Below are positions 14,656 to 23,100 of a stretch of 23,843 nt of DNA, piece by piece (positions within the stretch are counted from its first letter, which is position 1; each line of letters starts with the position of its first letter). This DNA is from Saprospiraceae bacterium UBA2365 (GTDB taxonomy: Bacteria > Bacteroidota > Bacteroidia > Chitinophagales > Saprospiraceae). The notes beneath the pieces were generated by a model that searched no databases, was not told the DNA's origin, and saw only the letters and a list, made by a program, of their open reading frames with translations. The translations under genes and the position numbers were made by a program. The stretch spans positions 1 through 23,843 of the forward strand of contig DDTL01000065.1 in NCBI GenBank assembly GCA_002344345.1. Reading direction: 5' to 3'.

Positions 14656-17108
14656 CCTATTGAAAGATTTTTAGTTTTAAGAAAATTGTACAATGGTTCA
14701 TATTTGTTTATAAATTCACCGTAGAGAGTATTGAATCCCGGAACGGAAGAATTATGTTGCTCCATTGCATAAAAAAGACCACCGGCAGCTACAAGATAAA
14801 AATGTTGCTTTGTTAGTCCATTTGACTGACCTTTAAAAATTTCAAATAATGCTTTAGCTTGTTTATCAATAATATTTTCATAACTTAGCATTAGGTAATG
14901 ATGAATTTCGGAAGGATCTGAATTAGCTTTCGCTAAATTTTCAAAATAATCAGCTAAATTTGGGTAAAAGTATTTCCAATTAGAGAAATCATTGAAATTG
15001 TATCCTTTTTCAGCCATTTTCCTCATAAGTTCTACATGTACAAATTCATGTAAAATAGTACTCATCAAAGAAACCTCATCTTCTTTGTTGCAATTAAAGG
15101 GATCAAATACCAAAGTAGCTGATTTAGTACTATGATTATATGTGGCATAAGCTGTACTGCCATCTTCGGTATCTTGTACTTTAATAGTTAATTTAAATTT
15201 GTCGGAATCGAATGTGGGTGCTACATAGCTGCAAACAAAATTAATGTTTTGTTGTAGCATTTTGTTATATAAACATACAAGTATTGGGCATTTCTGCTGA
15301 GTAAAACTTTTAGGATCCTCAACAATCCAATCATGACCTTGTATTATATCAGATAAAATATGAGTTAAACTTTTTAATCCGAAATCATATTCACAATTAT
15401 TATTAAAACTATTGGTAATAATTTCTTGTGATGAGATTTCAGGGTTGCAAGGATCTTTGAGTAAATTGTTATCAATAATCTCCTTTATATCCTCTCTGGC
15501 AAAAAATAGAAGTTTATTCGCTTTACAATTATATGTTTCTTCACACCCACAAAACTTACCTTCTCCAACCAATGCATCCAATTCTGCTACGGAAATACTC
15601 AACTTATACTTGTTGATAAAGTTTGCAGCAGCATTTTGGCAGACGTCACTTTGAACGGCTTGCCAGGCACAAGTACTCATTGAAGGTGTGTCAGGTCTAG
15701 ACAATTTACAATAAAAACTTTCAGAAGAACAGTCTTCATCGTGAAGGGCCTCATTTAGGAATTGATTGATACTTTGTACATTGCAATGAAGTCTGAGCGA
15801 TGGCAATATGTTCACTATTTCTGTATAGACTTCTTCACATTCCTCGAGCAACCAGGGTTTTGCCCATACATAAGAATTTACTCCATTCTTGTCAGGATCA
15901 TATTTGTCCACAATGGCTTTTTCACAATCACCCAGTTCCGCATAAGGCGTGTGAGCAAAAGTTATGATAATCTCAAAAGGAACAATGCCGGAGCTGGAAG
16001 TTGATGAACCCGAATTTCCCTGATTCCATTCCAGATCAGCGGTGAAAGGAGGAATATTTTCAAATGTCGGATTTTCTTCAAGAGTTGCTTCCCAGTTGAT
16101 ACCATAGCATTCAGCTAATTCTATGTATAACTGCCTGGTTGTGATATGAATATCATGTCTGAATTTTATCACTTCCAGGCCTGCGATATAAGGCAGTGCT
16201 ATGCTCCAATCACTGAAAATTCCGGTCTTAAAAAGGATATCCAGATCCATCTCCACATTTGGCCAGTCCAATGCAGGTGGTTTCGGGTAAATACCATTTG
16301 GATTAAAACTCCAGTTTCCTCCCAGAAAAACATTGCCGGGGTTCACTTCATTTGGATAACTACCCGGGCCACTACCTGAGCCTGAGGCGCCATTAAACAA
16401 GCCATGGAACCAATCAAACCAGTCTTCAAAGCCTTCATCAATTCTATCATCTATCCTGTCAAACCAATTATATATATCTTCACCGAGCCTGACCCACCAA
16501 CGATTTTTAACTTTACAACCTAAAGGATCATCATTTCTAACATTTGACGAATTTTGGTTATCAAATTGATTAAAAAAACTTGAAGGAATTTCTTTAATAA
16601 TTTTTCCTTTTTTAACAATGGAGGGATGCCTTAAATATCCATTTTCATCTATTTGATAGATCAGGCCGCTGTAATTGGCATTGGTTGGTTTAACATTCTG
16701 ATCAAAAAGTTTTGGATGTGAATGAAATAAGAGTAGATTTTCGCCTATCTGACCATTTGGTTTTTCATAGAAGACTATGCGACCATTTTGATAAGCATTC
16801 CACCTCGTATTTTTGGATATAGGCAGTATTGGTACAATTACTATTTCCGTATTGCCATTAAATATAGTTTCTTTGGCAAGACTCCAGATAGGTTTTGCAT
16901 TTCTCGGGAGTATTAGTTGGTCACCATCAAAACTACTTGTGGGTGCAGCTTTGTATTTTGAGAAATGGTTTTTTACTCTGTCGATGGTGACAGAAGAATT
17001 TTTGGAAGAGTAGTCAGGTATGTCCTCATAAATGTTATCTTCCTTATTGCAGGAGGGAAGGACAAAACTAAGGGATACTAAAAGTACAAATAATGGCAAG
17101 TTTTTCAA
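14646..17108 (-). CDS. Polymorphic effector-like lipoprotein with C-terminal HExxH domain (820 aa)
   Basis: The start is TTG at 17108 (no in-frame ATG upstream) and gives a standard lipoprotein signal ending FVLPSC (Cys20). The next residues N-K-E-D-N fit the K-(D/E)2 lipoprotein export signal, so surface exposure is likely. Residues 40-180 resemble the N-terminal domain of other Bacteroidota lipoproteins with variable ends (IWSLAKETIFNGNTEIVIVP). A Trp-rich region (205-240) and a Gly/Ser linker follow; 393-550 is a Cys-containing junction shared with the orphan cassette; 551-820 is unique. It holds TILHEFVHVE (His687-Glu688-His691), then HHYLMLSYEN and AAGG, a SprT-like zinc peptidase pattern. 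The downstream lipoprotein overlaps by 10 nt. It could be a toxin or a surface peptidase. Confidence 0.8.
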   Translation of the reverse strand: MKNLPLFVLLVSLSFVLPSCNKEDNIYEDIPDYSSKNSSVTIDRVKNHFSKYKAAPTSSFDGDQLILPRNAKPIWSLAKETIFNGNTEIVIVPILPISKNTRWNAYQNGRIVFYEKPNGQIGENLLLFHSHPKLFDQNVKPTNANYSGLIYQIDENGYLRHPSIVKKGKIIKEIPSSFFNQFDNQNSSNVRNDDPLGCKVKNRWWVRLGEDIYNWFDRIDDRIDEGFEDWFDWFHGLFNGASGSGSGPGSYPNEVNPGNVFLGGNWSFNPNGIYPKPPALDWPNVEMDLDILFKTGIFSDWSIALPYIAGLEVIKFRHDIHITTRQLYIELAECYGINWEATLEENPTFENIPPFTADLEWNQGNSGSSTSSSGIVPFEIIITFAHTPYAELGDCEKAIVDKYDPDKNGVNSYVWAKPWLLEECEEVYTEIVNILPSLRLHCNVQSINQFLNEALHDEDCSSESFYCKLSRPDTPSMSTCAWQAVQSDVCQNAAANFINKYKLSISVAELDALVGEGKFCGCEETYNCKANKLLFFAREDIKEIIDNNLLKDPCNPEISSQEIITNSFNNNCEYDFGLKSLTHILSDIIQGHDWIVEDPKSFTQQKCPILVCLYNKMLQQNINFVCSYVAPTFDSDKFKLTIKVQDTEDGSTAYATYNHSTKSATLVFDPFNCNKEDEVSLMSTILHEFVHVELMRKMAEKGYNFNDFSNWKYFYPNLADYFENLAKANSDPSEIHHYLMLSYENIIDKQAKALFEIFKGQSNGLTKQHFYLVAAGGLFYAMEQHNSSVPGFNTLYGEFINKYEPLYNFLKTKNLSIGCN

Positions 17109-17469
17109 AATACTGACATACAGTGTCTTACGAAAGTTGGGGGGTAGAAAGACTACAAAAACTGTTCGATTTCATAATAAGTTTAATTAAAAAGATGAAT
17201 TAATAATGTTTTTCAAATCTTTCAAAACAATTATTGTGCCAAAAAGTGTTAAGGTACAGTAGGTTAGCTTAAATTTTAGGCCTGAATGTAAAAATGAAAC
17301 TAAAGTATTTGAAAAACTCTTCAATTGGTGGGCTGATTAAAGGATTTTTGATTCTCAAGCTAGAATCAAAATGTTCATGGTTGGTGAGGGATTTAAACCA
17401 GCTCTTAACAAATTATCCTTTTTAATATGAAAAAATGGTATATTTGAACAATCAATCATCATTTTTAAT
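17109..17469. other. Divergent intergenic region between effector and toxin-antitoxin pair
   Basis: No ORF with coding character. It holds a perfect 10-bp dyad with a 6-nt loop (17346-17355 with 17362-17371, arm TTTTGATTCT) and the -7 box of the antitoxin gene. No TAnnTTTG box faces the 820-aa gene, in keeping with its TTG start and possible weak or regulated expression. Confidence 0.5.
17439..17446 (+). promoter_or_regulatory. -7 box of the toxin-antitoxin operon
   Basis: TATATTTG matches TAnnTTTG exactly, 23 nt before the antitoxin ATG. No clear -33 TTG at the right distance. Confidence 0.5.
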
Positions 17470-17667
17470 ATGGAAACAGTGGTTTTAAAGAGCGATAGCA
17501 AGGAGAATTTAAAATTATTGACTGACCTTGCCCGTAAAATTGGTATTAAAGTGAAGTTCCTAACTAAAGAGGAAGCTGAGGACATAGGTCTTTTAACGGC
17601 TATTTTAACCGGTAGGACGGGTGAATATGTGGATACAGATGTATTCATAGAAAGCCTGAAAAAATGA
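17470..17667 (+). CDS. Antitoxin of a RelE/ParE-type system (65 aa)
   Basis: A small protein that starts METVVLKSDSKENLKLL and ends in an acidic, flexible tail (TGRTGEYVDTDVFIESLKK), the layout of type II antitoxins whose tail wraps the toxin. It has helices around 12-25 and 34-48; this short antitoxin group is common in Bacteroidota before RelE/ParE toxins. Its last codon and stop overlap the toxin ATG (ATGA), so the two are translationally coupled. Expected to autoregulate the operon with the toxin, possibly through the region around 17439-17469. Confidence 0.8.
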   Translation: METVVLKSDSKENLKLLTDLARKIGIKVKFLTKEEAEDIGLLTAILTGRTGEYVDTDVFIESLKK

Positions 17668-17933
17668 AAGTGCTGATAGATAAGTCGTTTGCAAAAGATA
17701 TAGAAAGTATTGACAATAAGAAAGTTTTGCATGCTTTAGTAGAATTGATCGAAAAAATCAGAAAGAAAGAACAAATATCCCAGATTCACAATTGCAAAAA
17801 ACTTAAAGGGACGAAAAATGCTTATCGGATCCGCTTGGGAGATTATCGCATCGGATTTGTATTTAACGGTCAGGATATTGAGTTTATCAGATTTTTGCAC
17901 AGAAAAGACATTTACAATTATTTTCCTGATTAA
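17664..17933 (+). CDS. RelE/ParE-superfamily toxin (89 aa)
   Basis: The sequence shows the family course: KSFAKDIESI at the N-terminus, two helices, then CKKLKGTKNAYRIRLGDYRIGFVF (residues 43-67) and IEFIRFLHRKDIYNYFP at the end. The YRIRxGDYRIxF strand pair and the final HRKDIY are hallmarks of RelE/ParE toxins (mRNA interferase or gyrase inhibitor). The C-terminal His-Arg-Lys fits a RelE-like RNase, but the target cannot be settled by eye. Full length for the family, no damage. The pair sits between the effector gene and repeat C, as expected for a stabilising module of an island. Confidence 0.9.
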   Translation: MKVLIDKSFAKDIESIDNKKVLHALVELIEKIRKKEQISQIHNCKKLKGTKNAYRIRLGDYRIGFVFNGQDIEFIRFLHRKDIYNYFPD

Positions 17934-18032
17934 GCTGTTTCTAAGGTTTTTCATTTTAGGCCGGACCATTGAACCTCAACCAGCCTTACTACTTAGGCGA
18001 TTGCCTACGATCAAGTGGAACGTTTCATCAGG

Positions 18033-18169
18033 TTTCCTTCCGGGGCGAAGGAACCGTTTGGTCATCCTACAGGTGCAATTAATGAAACCCTCGTAGTATT
18101 TTTACTGCGAGGGTTTTTTGTTATGAATGATTTAGACCGCGAAATTGAACATTTGCCAGCGCGCAACCG
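18033..18169. repeat. Repeat C: second copy of the tRNA-Glu-terminator composite repeat
   Basis: Same order as repeat B: the TTCCTTC/GAAGGAA hairpin (18034-18040 with 18047-18053), CCTACAGGTGCAATTAA, the terminator hairpin, AATTGAAC and GCCAGCGCGCA. It has a one-base shorter tRNA-like end (AGGTGCA) and degenerate flanks. It forms the right border of the AT-rich stretch that begins at tRNA-Glu. Just outside, 17995-18008 holds a short TTAGGCGATTGCCTA dyad. Confidence 0.75.
18086..18119 (+). terminator. Terminator hairpin in repeat C
   Basis: A 13-bp stem (18086-18098 with 18103-18115, one G-U), loop TTTT, and a T-run to 18119. It probably ends the plus-strand toxin-antitoxin transcript; near copy of the tRNA-Glu terminator. 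Confidence 0.8.
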
Positions 18170-18192
18170 TCCAGGGTATTGTCCGGTTCCCT

Positions 18193-19788
18193 TCAATTCA
18201 ACACCACCTGCTTATCCTTAGGGATTTTAATCGTATAAGCGATCACTTTTTTGACGGATTCTCCTGGCTTCAGCTTCAGATTCCACTCTACCACACCGGT
18301 TTCTTTATTGAGTTTTCCACCTGAAAGTTCATCGGCTTCCACTGTCATTTCCCCGTCAGTTGACAGTGGGATCTGATCCTGCAGGAGTATTTCCGCCTCA
18401 ACAGTCTTATTGTTGCGGATCGTGATCTCCCAACCGGATTGGATCTGTTTTTTATTGGACAAAAACCGGGTCTTTTTCAGATCTTTCAGTTTTTCCCTTG
18501 TGGTAGAAATGGCAATGTCAGGTCCGAGCGAAATGGACAATGTATCCGTCACAATATTCGCATCGAAATAATTGTTGCCGATAAAAGTGCTTTCAAAAAA
18601 CAGCTTCATGTTGCCACTCGCCAGATTGTATTTTGACCAGTCTTCCACATTGGCCACCAGATAAACCTTGTTGTCCAGCTTCGGAACGGCAATATACCTG
18701 TAAAACCCAGGCAGGGTATTGTCCTGAACTTTAAATTCATGCTCTTTTCCGTCTGATGGAATAGCATATTTGCCCGGCAGGCTGAACTCCATGAAGGTAA
18801 CATTTTCTTTTGCCACAGTTACCTCTCCGGCAGCTTCTTCTTTTTCTGCCCTGACATTTATGGAGCCCCTGACCTGAACAACTTCATCCAGCATCATCGG
18901 AGCACCGGCTTCATAACCGAATAAAGGCGCTGTATAGTACAAGAACCACGGATTGATGACCGGAAATTGCATGTTGAACTGTGGATTGCCGGTGGCCAGC
19001 GCCAACTGGACATCTTTCCAGTCTTCTCCGGTAGTCTGCCTGACCTTGCCCTTGTATTGCAGGTTCAGCGGTTTTTGCAGGGATTCGAGCCTGAGATCAT
19101 AACTGGTGACCCAGGAAGCTCTCGGATCGATGTAACTGAATTCGATCAGTTCATCCATGGTTTTTTTGCTTTCTACCAGGATTACGATCTCACCTTTGTA
19201 TTGCTGATTGTTTTTTGAGCTGATCTCGTTCATCTGCTTTTGAAGCCGTGTAATTTCTTTATCTATGTCTGTAATTTTTCGCGTGCTTGCAAGTATTTTA
19301 TTTTTGAGTTCGGGCAATCTCGTACGATAAAAATCTGACATTTTGACCAATTGTTCAGCGGTGAGCCCGGTGTTGGTACCGGTGATGTTTTTGTTGGCCA
19401 AAATCATATTTTCCTCATCTTTCAGGGAGTTCAGCACAACCGTTTCATCTTCTTTTAACCTGAAAGTTGTTTCCAGTTTGTTTTTTAATTCAAGGTATGC
19501 CGGGCTGGATTCATAGTCCTGTGTGTAATCGGTGCGGTATTGAACAGCGGAGATCTCCAGTCTGGATAGGCTCCGGACACTGATGCTTTGATCGTTGAAG
19601 CCTGCGGGCAGATCAGTGATTACCACCTGATTGAGGCCAGACTTCAGCTTAACCGTGGCACTACGATTGATCTGAACGCCTTGCCGGAATACTGTTACAC
19701 TGTTGATGGTAGATTTTCCGGTAATTTCTTGTCCGATGATGGCAATGTTGATGGTCAATAAAGCGATGAGAAAAAATAAGTGTTTCAT
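18193..19788 (-). CDS. DUF4140/DUF4139 (mucoidy inhibitor MuiA-like) protein (531 aa)
   Basis: The ATG at 19788 starts a clean signal peptide (MKHLFFLIALLTINIAIIGQE); an in-frame TTG 22 codons upstream would bury it. Residues 25-75 match DUF4140 (INSVTVFRQGVQI, then GLNQVVITDLP), a coiled-coil section spans about 95-205, and the rest is DUF4139 (SYIDPRASWVTSYDLRL, TGEDWKDVQLALATGNP, VNPWFLYY, then the C-terminal beta domain ending VEWNLKLKPGES). This is the usual order and length of MuiA-family proteins, which are exported and of uncertain function; the name comes from a mucoidy phenotype in another phylum. Clearly less AT-rich than the neighbouring island. The gene points towards repeat C. 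Confidence 0.88.
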   Translation of the reverse strand: MKHLFFLIALLTINIAIIGQEITGKSTINSVTVFRQGVQINRSATVKLKSGLNQVVITDLPAGFNDQSISVRSLSRLEISAVQYRTDYTQDYESSPAYLELKNKLETTFRLKEDETVVLNSLKDEENMILANKNITGTNTGLTAEQLVKMSDFYRTRLPELKNKILASTRKITDIDKEITRLQKQMNEISSKNNQQYKGEIVILVESKKTMDELIEFSYIDPRASWVTSYDLRLESLQKPLNLQYKGKVRQTTGEDWKDVQLALATGNPQFNMQFPVINPWFLYYTAPLFGYEAGAPMMLDEVVQVRGSINVRAEKEEAAGEVTVAKENVTFMEFSLPGKYAIPSDGKEHEFKVQDNTLPGFYRYIAVPKLDNKVYLVANVEDWSKYNLASGNMKLFFESTFIGNNYFDANIVTDTLSISLGPDIAISTTREKLKDLKKTRFLSNKKQIQSGWEITIRNNKTVEAEILLQDQIPLSTDGEMTVEADELSGGKLNKETGVVEWNLKLKPGESVKKVIAYTIKIPKDKQVVLN

Positions 19789-20157
19789 GGTTGTGGTTTT
19801 GATAAATAAAAATGAATAAAATTCTCTGAAAGAGAACAATAAAGCTGATAGCAAAATATTTAACGTATATGGCTTATCAGAAATCCAACTTTCTGAACTT
19901 CCAACTTGCCGGTCACTTTCTATAAACGTTGTTCAGGCTCATTTATTTATAACAATTGAGCATTATATATAAATATACCTTTTATTGAACTTTTCTATGT
20001 TTCTTGCAAAGGCGCAGAGACGCATAGTGAAATTTGAAAATGGATGATCATTTCATCGTAAAGAATAAACAGTTTAGGCAGTAATTATTTTTACTATATT
20101 TTTCTTTTGCCAAATAAAATTTTAATTATTAGATTTAACTATTTATTTATCAATTAC
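19789..20157. other. Intergenic region with a widespread short repeat
   Basis: No coding ORF. It contains a small dyad TCAGAAA-TCCAAC-TTTCTGA (19877-19896) and, at 20001-20027, a GCAAAGGCGCAGAGACGC segment, which I recall as a short repeat scattered in many environmental bacterial genomes. No recognisable -7 box for the 19788 gene. Confidence 0.4.
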
Positions 20158-23100
20158 TTACATCTTAACTACTTTAGCATAATAATGTACTCCCCGGCTG
20201 ATAAATGTCACCAGATAAACGCCCGGCAACTGTTCTGAAAGATCCAGTTCCAACAATTCGCCGGGTTGCTTAATCAAACCTTCCAGAACGATTTTACCCT
20301 GCAAATCGAAAACCTGGTAGCTGATGACACTTCCTCCCGGTGTAGGAATGTGGATCTTACCGAAGGAGGGAACAGGAGAAGCCTGCAATGACTGGATTTT
20401 ACCCATGGTTTGAACACCTGAATAAATATTTAGACATCCTGTGACACTCAACTCTGCCGCAGAAGCCCAGGGATTTCCATTCACTTCGGATACCGCGACC
20501 AACTTGAGATATCTGCCCACAACAGGCGGGTTGAGCTCAATCTTTTGAGGAGCTGCCGTATTTGTAAAATTTCCTGTAGCGGTGGTCAAACCCCATTGAT
20601 TGGATTGATTACTGATATAAAGTTTATAGTTTTTGATCCTTCCGTTTTCACCGTCCTGTCTCGGCAAATAAGTAAACTCAGAAATTCTATAAATTTCTCC
20701 CAGATCTATACTGATCTCATGAGGATATCCGGGACTGCTCCAATACCACTCGGTATGCCAGATCGTGGAAGGGTCTCCGTCAAAGGCATTGATCGCTTTT
20801 CCATCTTCTCCATTTATTTCCTGACTGTCAACATTTAATAGTTTCCAGTTGTCCTTAGGTATATCTGCCGGGTTACTGCAATCCTCAATGGAAGGGCAGG
20901 TCGTAGTACTGACCATATCCTGAATAGTTTTGGTATAGGTTTCTTCATTTTGCATAACTGAAAAATGAACTGTATAAGATCCCGGATTACCCAACACCAC
21001 TTTTGGATTTCTAATGTTAGGGTCGCTGATATATTCAGGTTCAGGTGTTATCTGCCATTGCCAGCTTGCTCCTTCGTGGTTGATCATGGAATGGTCATCA
21101 AAGTAAAGCGTGTCCGTCATACACTCATATACCGGTTTTTCTACCCAGGGATTGATCACCGGGCTGAATTGTGGTTCTGCCAATGGAGATTCCCAGACGC
21201 TGCCATTGCCACCAACCCGGATTTTGCCGTCCCTGAAAAAAGGAAGCGCCATATTGGGTTGCATGCCAACCGGATAGTTAATACTGAAATTTTCCCAATC
21301 CTGCATGCCTGGTTTGCGGAACATGACCCGACCCGGCTTGCCATTCAATCCTTTGGTAAACAAATAAACCAGATCCTCACTTCCGGTTGTTGGCTGAATA
21401 ACCAGGCATTTCAGGTAATCACTGACTGTTCCAGACCAGTCTTCCCAGGTATTTCCACCATCCTGACTCCGGAAAACCTTGCCAATATCTGCAGACCAGG
21501 TGCCGTTTTGAAGGCAGGAATAGATCGTATTTTCATCATAGGGTGAAATGGCAAAAAATAAATTGCCCCTCCATCCTGAATGTCCGTAAGGTGCATTGGT
21601 CAGACTCGGTTTTTGTACCCATGTCAGGCCTCCGTCGTCGGAGCGGTATAATCCGTAATTGCTCACATCCGCATAGATAACTTCAGGGTTTTTAAATGAG
21701 ATCTGTAAATACCTGACCCTGCCGGGGAATGTATGCAAAAGAACATAACTAACGCCCATGTCGGTGCTTTTCCAGAACCCATTTCCTTCTCCGAGGTAAA
21801 ATGTTCCATAATAATTTGGATGATGGACAAAATTGCTCCTCCGGCCCCCATATTCATCCATATTCGGATATTTACTGAAAATAAACCTTCCTTCCGGTTC
21901 GCCTTCGGCTGTTTTGGGCAATACCCAGCCATTTCCCAGGTCATCAAAAGCCACATGCCTGCTTTTACCTTGTAAAACCCAACCAGTGGGAGATTCTGCA
22001 CCACCCATTCTGAGAGATTTGTTTTGATAAAAATCTGCGATGGCTGTATTGCCATTGTGATACCTACCTCCGACCACCAGATCTTCATTCCATCCCTGAT
22101 CAAAACCCCACAGATCAGACCCCATCAGGCCTTTGCACCTGACATGGTAATTATTTTGTGCGGTGAAAACGTCCGAAGTGTAATTCATTCCTCCATCCGT
22201 TGCAACCCACGTTTCTCCATTTGGCAACATCTTAATATCCTGAATATCAGGATGTATATTGAAAGGACCCCAATAACCGCCCACTGCAGAAAAAGTCAAT
22301 CCGCCATTGGTTGATTTGAATAGGGTAGTGGTGCCAACCAAAATGATCTTGTCATCCAACGGGGAAATTTCCATTGCAAGATCAAAATATCCTTGCCCAT
22401 TGTCCATTTCAAAAGCTGTTGTCCTTCCTGTTGCAATTAAATTCCAGCTAATGTTATTATTGGCAAAATTTCCTTTTAGCAAATAGGGTGTATCGTTTGA
22501 TCCCAATAAAACTGCAAACAACACTTCCGCATTTTTAGCGGTAACACCAAGATATGCACCTGAGGCAACCGAATAATTTCCGGGAAATTCCTGAATTATA
22601 GTGAAGGATTGTCCTCCGTTCACGGATCTGACCAATGAGTAGTATCCGGCATTCCTGGTGATAGCATAAATGGTTTGTCCGTCTCCGGGCTTGATACGAA
22701 TATCCCATGCTTGATTCTGGTATCTTTGGGTCCATGTATTTCCTCCATCAGAACTAACAAATATTCCTTTTTCTGAAGCAGCAAAAATTTTTGAAGGATT
22801 TTGCGGATCAATACGCAAACGATCAGCATAAAAAAGATTGCTCAAAGGAAGCAATGGCTGCCAGGTGTGTCCTCCATCTTCTGAACGATGTATCTGGTTG
22901 CCACCAGAGGCAAACACGATATCAGGGTTGGTTGGATGTATAGCAATTGCAGTGATTCCACCACCAAAAAGATAACCGGGTGCCATCTGTTGCCAGTTTT
23001 GCCCTTTATCTGTGCTTTTATTGATAAAACCGGTTTCGGTTCCGGCAAAAATGATGGAGAAATCAGAGGTAGCAACATCAATCGCATATACATTTACCTG

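Noticed and set aside
11092..18170. CRISPR-like array from the three hairpin copies
   Set aside because: Only three copies, kilobases apart and diverged; they are tRNA-terminator repeats, not spaced direct repeats.
17818..18221. Plus-strand ORFs running through repeat C
   Set aside because: They overlap the RelE/ParE toxin and then the terminator hairpin; no coding character.
19789..19854. TTG start at 19854 for the MuiA-like protein
   Set aside because: It would put 22 residues before a complete signal peptide; the ATG at 19788 fits.
20965..21546. 193-codon plus-strand ORF opposite the 1141-aa gene
   Set aside because: It lies wholly antisense to a gene with clear BNR and PKD-like domains and shows no motif of its own.
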